Shown here in pieces: positions 58,158 through 64,000 of a stretch of DNA of 64,000 nucleotides (within the stretch, counting starts at the first letter, position 1; each line of letters starts with the position of its first letter). The notes under the pieces are model-generated. The model was not told where the DNA came from and did not search any database. It saw nothing but the letters and a program-made list of their open reading frames with translations. Made by a program: the position numbers and the translations under genes. This stretch comes from Magnolia sinica (lineage: Eukaryota > Streptophyta > Magnoliopsida > Magnoliales > Magnoliaceae): positions 48,773,658 to 48,837,657 of the forward strand of contig NC_080583.1 of assembly GCF_029962835.1 (NCBI RefSeq). The letters are read 5' to 3'.

Positions 58158-60011
58158 CTACCAATGCAGTTGTGCAAAAGAATTGCTTTTACTTCTTCAA
58201 AAACAGAGAATAGTTTCATTCATTTTCTGTGTATTGGCATTACTTGCCAAATCATTAGATGAAGGTCATGGACAAAAAATTAAGCCTACTGTAATAGATA
58301 AATAGTAAATCAAAGATCTAATCTCGCAACATTTTGTTCTGAATAAAACAAAACAGTGAATGTGCACTAAAGAGTATCCAATATCTGAAACATGATTTCC
58401 AAGAAAAGTACAATGCATTTTACGATTACCCTATAAAAGAAATCCATGCATAAGCATTATTTGATAACTTTGCTTGCTTCTTCTTTTTAATTATTATTAG
58501 TTTGCCACTTACATATATGAATAAATGTCTCTGTTGTATAGCCTCTCTGTTTGAGCATTGGCCCTGTTGAAATAGTAGTACCATAAATCAATGTTTTCAT
58601 AAGTCCTCATAACTATATGAGAAGTAACACAAAATGATTTCTTTTAGCAATTTGAAAAATGTCTCAAGCAGGAGAAATAATTCAAAATATTAATTGAAAT
58701 CCGACATTCACCCTGTTTTGAGTGAGGCACTTACGTCCAAGTGAACCTTAAATTGTAATTTAAGGTGTGTTTGGTTGAACCAAATATCATGATATTTTTG
58801 TGCAACTAGACACCGTTAATAACTAATTCTTGTTGGTTATAGGAAGAGCTGATGAAGGGTGTCTAGATCAGCTCAAGTTATAAACAAGCAAATTTTTTTG
58901 GATAATTTCATGAAAGCATAGGGGAATTTTGGACACATTTCCAATTAAGAATTTGACAACCTTCTGAATGCATCTTACACACACATGCATGTGTGCATAA
59001 AACATACATGGATGCATATAAATACATACGTAAATACATGTTTAAGAATAATATGAAAAAACTCAAATCGAAGAAAGGAAGAAAAGAGAAAGAAACAGAC
59101 TAGAAAAAGAAGAACAATCTATGTATGTTCATAAGCATACAGACCAGAAAGATTTCAACTGATGGTGGAATTAACAATTGGAATCCTACATAGTCAGAAG
59201 TAGGTCCATAAGCATAATGGGTACTGAAAAGTAATGCTCCTCAGCTAAATTTAGCCACCCTTCCTCATTTTGCATCTTTAGGTTCTTTGCTCAAAATCGC
59301 AATCATGTAAGATTGAAGTTGGATTTGAAAGGAGTGCAATGAGGGGGAAATCAGTTTCCTTTTCCCAACTTTTCCTCTCGTAATGAGGAAAACCATTCCA
59401 CACTCCCCCATGCAAGAGACAGGTCTCACCGTTCAACTGTTGACCTTTGCACATTTACACAAAAGACAACACTAATAACCAAACAATGGAATTAAGGTTG
59501 GTTGGATTTGGTTGGATTTTGCAGTTTTCCATTCCTTAAGGATTCTTTAGGGGTTTTCCATTTCCATATTTTGGATTCTGTTTATCCAAACATGAAATAG
59601 AATGAATGCAGCAAAGGAAAAAAAATGAAATGAAAGAAAGAAAACAAGAGGAAATTCAAAATACAAACATAACCAGGTACGTATGCCCTCTGAAGAGCCT
59701 AGATATATAACAACCTCAGATTGTTTGGTTTGAAAACCCACACCAATCTACACTAATACCAAAATCCACACGTCTTTTTGTACCCTTTAACAAGAGCGGG
59801 TCATCCAGAAGAAACATCACACTTCTTTTCTTTCATCAGTTCTTTTCTTCTTAAAATTATGTTTTTATTTTCCATCAAACCAGGGGTTCCAAGAAATTTT
59901 TAAAAAGAAAAAGAAAACAAACAAAAAAATATATATTTTTTCCACAGATCCAAACCTACATCTTCCAACCCAGCAAAAGATTCAAACAATAGCCAAAGGA
60001 ATCAAACATAC
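58158..60011. other. Stretch without recognisable gene
   Basis: Intron-like AT-rich sequence with no further capping-protein exon that I can identify. A minus-strand frame at 59,547-59,741 is Phe/Leu-rich and not taken as a gene. Confidence 0.45.
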
Positions 60012-60063
60012 CTCGTCAAAAATTTCATGATCCAGCAAATATTGTAAACGTCCAACCCCGAAC
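60012..60063 (-). other. Exon-like 52-nt segment, unidentified
   Basis: Bounded by TAG on the upstream side and GTATG on the downstream side, it reads 'FGVGRLQYLLDHEIFDE'. It is upstream of the capping-protein exons on the same strand but does not match that protein, so it may come from another source gene. Too short to name. Confidence 0.35.
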
Positions 60064-60971
60064 CTACATTTCTCAAATGATTACTCAGATCAGCTCACCA
60101 TTAAATAACCATAAACATAAGGCATTGTAGTTGTTAACTCTCACTAACTCTTATAAGATTGGATGATTCTTGGCAGTGAATGCATAGCAAGGTTCAGCTG
60201 TGCGTTTCCTTTTTTAATCAATGTGTCCTTATGCAAAAACATTATCTCAAAAAAAGTAGAAAATGAAAGAGCATATCCATTGGGCGAATTCAAAGCCAAA
60301 TTTCAAGCAGAAGTAAACAAGTATCACGACATCAACAAGCATCCCAAAAGGCTATTTCTTGCAACCAGATGTTGGAGCTAAACTTATAATACAGCAATAG
60401 TAAATCATTCAAATGCAGTGAAAATTTAAAACATTACTCAAATCCTCGCTACATTTTCTTAAACTTGGAAATCACATTATAAAGTTTGCTAAATCTATGA
60501 TCTTTTTTTTTTCCCGTCAAAACAAATAAAACAGTAAAGATTCATATATCCCACCTAAAACAAGATCGAAAAATGAAAAATATTCCATTAAAGAAGATCT
60601 GAAGCTAAATTCCAAGCAAAAACAGAGAAAAAAAATACCCTAATTCAACTGTGGAAATCAGCAATTTCCGAACACATAAAAAAGTAGAAAAAGAAAGAGC
60701 ATATCAGATAGAAGTATATATTTTTTATCTGCAAAACACTGCCGGAGTGTTTTACTCATCAAAACCCACAATAGTCTCTACCAGAATAAGGAAAACCACA
60801 ATAGTCTCTACCAGAACCCATGTGAACAAATTTAAAAGTATGGCAATTCATCACTCAATGATACATATCAGGCACACCTTCCAGAAACCTTAACCATTGA
60901 TACAGCTGGTGTTATCACCATCATTACCTTTAAATCCCATCCAATCCACCCTAATCCCTTCAAAATTACTT
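60064..60971. other. Gene-free AT-rich stretch
   Basis: No coding evidence. A 24-bp phrase 'ccacaatagtctctaccaga' is directly repeated at 60,767 and 60,795. Confidence 0.45.
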
Positions 60972-61175
60972 GGGACGTGTTTGGTTCAAGGGATTAAAAG
61001 GGATTGGAAGGTTTAATCCCAAAATTGATCGGGCGTCCCAAACAGACTGGAAATAGCAATCCCGGGATATAGCAATCCCATAGATCTTGCACCAATCCAC
61101 TGATGCAGCTATCATTACCTTGAAATCTGTGCAATCCACTCTAATACCATCCAATTTGCCCAGCCAAACAAGCCC
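60972..61175. mobile_element. Degraded Tourist-like MITE
   Basis: It opens GGGACGTGTTTGGTT and closes AGCCAAACAAGCCC, with 'aagggattggaagg' and 'gcaatcccgggatat' text related to the element at 61,304. A TAA follows the right end; the left triplet is CTT, so the duplication is not intact. Confidence 0.65.
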
Positions 61176-61303
61176 TAATGGTGGGCGTTCAATCACCACA
61201 GTTTCCTATGGTGTGGTCCACTTGAGATTTGACCCTAAAATGAGTTGGAAAAAATGAATGGCTTGCGTACACATATTATGGTGGAGCCCACAAAGCATTT
61301 TTA

Positions 61304-61624
61304 GGGCCCGTTTGGCCGAGTGGATTGAAAGGGATTGAATGGTATTAGGGTGGATGGCCTGGATTTCTAGGTATTGATGGTGTTGTTAGTGGATTGTCTT
61401 CAGATACATGAGATTGCTATATCCCTGGATTGATATATCCAGTCTGTTTGGCACGCCCGGCCAATACCGGGATTAAACCTTCCCATCCCTTCCAATCCCT
61501 CAAGCCAAACACGTCTCAGGGATTGGGATCAGATCACCGACTCTGTTTGGCACGCCCGGCCAATCCCAGGATTTAACTTCCAATCCCTTCCAATAACATC
61601 CAATCCGACCGGCCAAACGGGCCC
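61304..61624. mobile_element. Tourist-like MITE with TTA duplication
   Basis: The ends are GGGCCCGTTTGGCC and, read inward from the right, GGGCCCGTTTGGCC, a perfect 14-bp match. It is flanked by TTA at 61,301-61,303 and 61,625-61,627, typical of PIF/Harbinger Tourist-like MITEs. It is 321 bp. An internal 'ctgtttggcacgcccggcca' segment is duplicated at 61,444 and 61,543, hinting at a nested or rearranged copy. Confidence 0.9.
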
Positions 61625-61629
61625 TTAGA

Positions 61630-61920
61630 TTTCAGAAATAGAGAGAGGGAAATGCGGATTGAAGGATTGAAAGATTTGAGAAAGAGATAAAGAGGGAGAA
61701 AGAAATAAACTAACCGTATGTGCTCCTTCTTCTTCTCCTTCTTGCAGCGAAATGGGTTTGTCAAAACAAAGAGGGGAATGCGGCCTTGAGAGAGGGAGAG
61801 AGGGTGAGGGAGATCAGGAGATCGAGTGCGAGAGAGAGAGATGGAGAGATGGGTTCGTCAGCGAGCGGGAGAAAATGGCGGACGGGGGTTTTTATTTTTG
61901 GAGGGGTTTAGGGTTTTAGA
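61630..61920 (-). other. CT-rich leader-like segment
   Basis: On the minus strand this is a CT-rich, AT-poor stretch (61,640-61,910) like a plant 5' UTR and first exon, lying upstream of the capping-protein exons on that strand. No conserved coding sequence was recognised. Similar CT-rich leaders lie near 21,300 and 34,300 in the other fragment-bearing blocks. Confidence 0.35.
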
Positions 61921-61949
61921 GGGGCGCGTTACGGACGGCTCCCTGGACA

Positions 61950-62228
61950 TTTTATGGTTTTAGGACCGTGGGGCCCACTGTGATGTATTTCATATATCCA
62001 CTCCGTCCATTAATTTTAAATTATTATTTTAAGTACTGATAAAAAAAAGAGTTAGATCGAATCTGCAAGGAGACCACACAACATATAAACAATAGAAATT
62101 TAATTTATATTATTTCTTATGGTGTGGTCCACTTAGACATTTAATCTACATAATTTTTGGGCTCATGCATTAAAATTATATATCAGAATTTTTGGACGGC
62201 TTAGATCAAATACATATATTCCAATGGA
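61950..62228. repeat. Copy of the GTGGGGCCCAC/GGTCCAC MITE-like family
   Basis: It has the family phrases 'gtggggcccactgtgatgta', 'ccgtccattaatttt', 'tggtgtggtccacttagaca' and an inverted final part ('ggacggcttagatcaaatac'). It is shorter than the copy at 36,226. Confidence 0.6.
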
Positions 62229-62262
62229 CCTCATTTGCTACAGATTAAATCCGTAGCTAAAA

Positions 62263-63000
62263 GCTTACAACCTCCATAGCCATTGCTCGATTTTTTGGTA
62301 CACAAAATGCTTTGTTTAGATCAACTTGTGTATGTACTAGCTTTAACTAATCCTTAGACATAATAAAATATGGGAAGTTCAAGTTCTTAGTGTAACGTAT
62401 TTTGCCTGTCATCGTCAAGATCAATTCAATGACTCATATGTGGGTTTAATTAGGTGGTGTAATGGGATATAATTGAGATTCATATGATCCAACAAGGAAT
62501 CTATTAATTTTTTATGAACTTTTTTATGACTTAAATCATGTTAATTAAACTGTCTATCAAGTTATTTCTAGCTAGATCCATTAATTAAATGGTTTTAAAT
62601 GTTTTCAATCATTGATCTTTTGTTTAACCATTCAAAAGGTTTTAATTGCACTTGATGGATATTCCATGAGATCCTGTGATATACCTATTATTTTATATAG
62701 GAATTAGATCAAGGGTCAATGACTATAGTTAGTAGAGGGATTATGTCAATTTAATTAAGCACATGGAGTGTGTGGGTACGATCATCTCTCCCCACCCAAC
62801 ATAGGCATTATCTTCGTTGATAAATCCAAGCCGAAAATAGACTCTCAAATAGTGGACCCAATCTGGGTGGTGTATATCTGTGCAAGATATTGATAAAGAA
62901 ATCAAAATGACTCAATTGGCATCTAACAAGCAGATGGAAGAATTTAGATTGTTAAGATTTTTAGATCATTTTGGTTATAGGTTGGCCATGAAGGGGCCCA
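62263..63000. other. Gene-free stretch
   Basis: No coding evidence or repeat recognised. Confidence 0.45.
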
Positions 63001-63290
63001 TTGTTTGGATCAGCTGGATTCACTTGTACATTGGGTGAGTCATCGCCATCTTGGTTAGGAAACATAGTCACTAGATTAAGGGGAATTGGGTTATCAAATG
63101 TAAATATAGAGAGTGACTCTATGACTGTTGTAGATGGTTTGGAGAGATTTTTCTCATCTGTGGTCGTTGTGGTACAAAAGTGTGACGGCAAAAAAGCTAA
63201 TATTTTCTTACTGTCGACTCACATCTTCTGAGAGTTCAACTTGGAGGCAGATGGGTTGGCCCACTTGGGAAGTGGCTATGCAGGAGGGAA
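63001..63290 (+). pseudogene. RNase H-like (RVT_3) remnant
   Basis: One frame reads 'NVNIESDSMTVVDGL' and, after a TGA, 'EFNLEADGLAHLGSG'. These match the second and last motifs of the plant RNase H-like domain (RVT_3), in which 'ESDS' holds one catalytic Asp and 'AD.LA' the last. The TGA stands where the family has Arg (HxxREfN). Such domains occur at the C-terminus of plant LINE ORF2 proteins and in small host genes. The first catalytic motif was not found, so this is a truncated copy. Confidence 0.7.
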
Positions 63291-63299
63291 CATTTGTCA

Positions 63300-64000
63300 G
63301 AGTCAGAGCTTCAGAGGGGTGTAGAAGGCATTAATCATAGTATATTAAGTAACGTATAGATAGATAAAAGTATGGCCTCCATGGTGGGTTAGGTCTAGGT
63401 AACACCTATGTTGTTTATCCCTTCATCTGTGGTGTTCAGTCATATCATGATTTTCGGGTGGAGCTAAAGTTCGCTTATCGATTTTCTAGCCATCTTGTGG
63501 AGTTCACGTACAACATGACTTTCAGATGAAGAAGAGGTTTGAAGGTTGATTTTCTATTCACCTCATGGATTTCACTTGTATCATGATTTCTGAGTGGAGC
63601 TGAAGTTCGCTTATCAATTTTCTAGCCATCTTGCAGAGTTCACGTATAATGTGACTTTCTAGTGCAATAGAAAGTTGTATGGTGGATTAGTTGGGTATCT
63701 GGACATGTTTCCTTGCATTGCGACTGTTATTATATCTTGCTTATGATGAGATTGTGTTGATTGACTTAATTTTTATAGGTATGCTCATGATTATAAATTG
63801 TCCTATTTAATATATCTAAATTCATGACTGGCGTTCTATATTAATTATGAATGATGAGTGCGCAATCTTAGAGGGTTTTCCTCACTGCGATAGCCATTGA
63901 TGCTATCAAACCTTAACAGTTGATGCAAGTGTAGAGCGAGCCGATGCTATTCACTGGGTGCTAGAGTAGATCGGGTAGCTAGGGAGCTAAACGGGGTCCA
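63300..64000. other. Right-hand end of window
   Basis: Two diverged copies of 'gttcgcttatcgattttctag' plus 'gccatcttgtggagttcacg' text occur (63,470 and 63,607). A short 'VDRVARELN'-like reading near 63,965 could be a further RNase H tail running out of the window. Nothing firm. Confidence 0.3.

Overview
This window looks like repeat-rich nuclear DNA of a flowering plant. The short, interrupted reading frames, AG/GT-bounded exon fragments, plant-type Ty3/gypsy, CACTA, hAT and Tourist-like elements, and the many 'GTGGGCCCCACC / atacatcatggtgg' MITE-like repeats all point that way. The last family makes me think of a magnoliid (laurel/magnolia relatives), but that is inference from repeat style only. 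I found no intact protein-coding host gene. What is present is a stack of transposons, several carrying broken pieces of recognisable host genes. None of the elements found looks autonomous.

Layout. 1-3,100: degenerate short repeats. 3,150-15,655: a decayed Ty3/gypsy element of the Tat type on the minus strand (5' LTR 14,871-15,655; gag, protease, RT, two RNase H domains, integrase) with an antisense ORF on the plus strand downstream of pol. That ORF is split by a 3.15-kb solo LTR (4,516-7,669). 17,343-22,703: a CACTA-like transposon with two subterminal arrays, carrying minus-strand exons resembling SEC23 and an ERECTA-like receptor kinase. 22,943-34,400: a second, less well bounded block that opens with a CACTA-like end and holds three exons of a myosin XI tail, unidentified frames and a perfect hAT MITE. 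34,600-36,985: a plus-strand fragment of a FEY-like short-chain dehydrogenase with a lost splice donor, a stop codon and a long-TIR MITE in it. 38,460-38,605: a tRNA-derived SINE. 39,091-39,734: a MITE set between two (TA)n tracts. 40,937-44,605: a Tourist-like MITE split by a solo LTR. 44,660-48,087: another solo LTR. 48,480-51,680: a further LTR-like, repeat-rich stretch. 52,285-62,270: a block opening with GCTACGG subterminal-type repeats, then a 3.9-kb telomere-like TTTAGG array, a 164-bp tandem repeat, two phase-matched exons of F-actin capping protein beta, and two Tourist-like MITEs. 63,001-63,290: an RNase H remnant.

How it fits together. The window records nested insertion. Three related long LTRs remain as solo LTRs, two with perfect 5-bp target duplications, meaning their bodies were lost by recombination. 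The captured gene fragments (SEC23, ERECTA-like, myosin XI, capping protein beta) all lie on the minus strand inside blocks that open on the left with CACTA-type subterminal repeats, which suggests repeated transduplication. The most unusual single object is the nearly C-free telomere-like array with an 82-bp higher-order unit.
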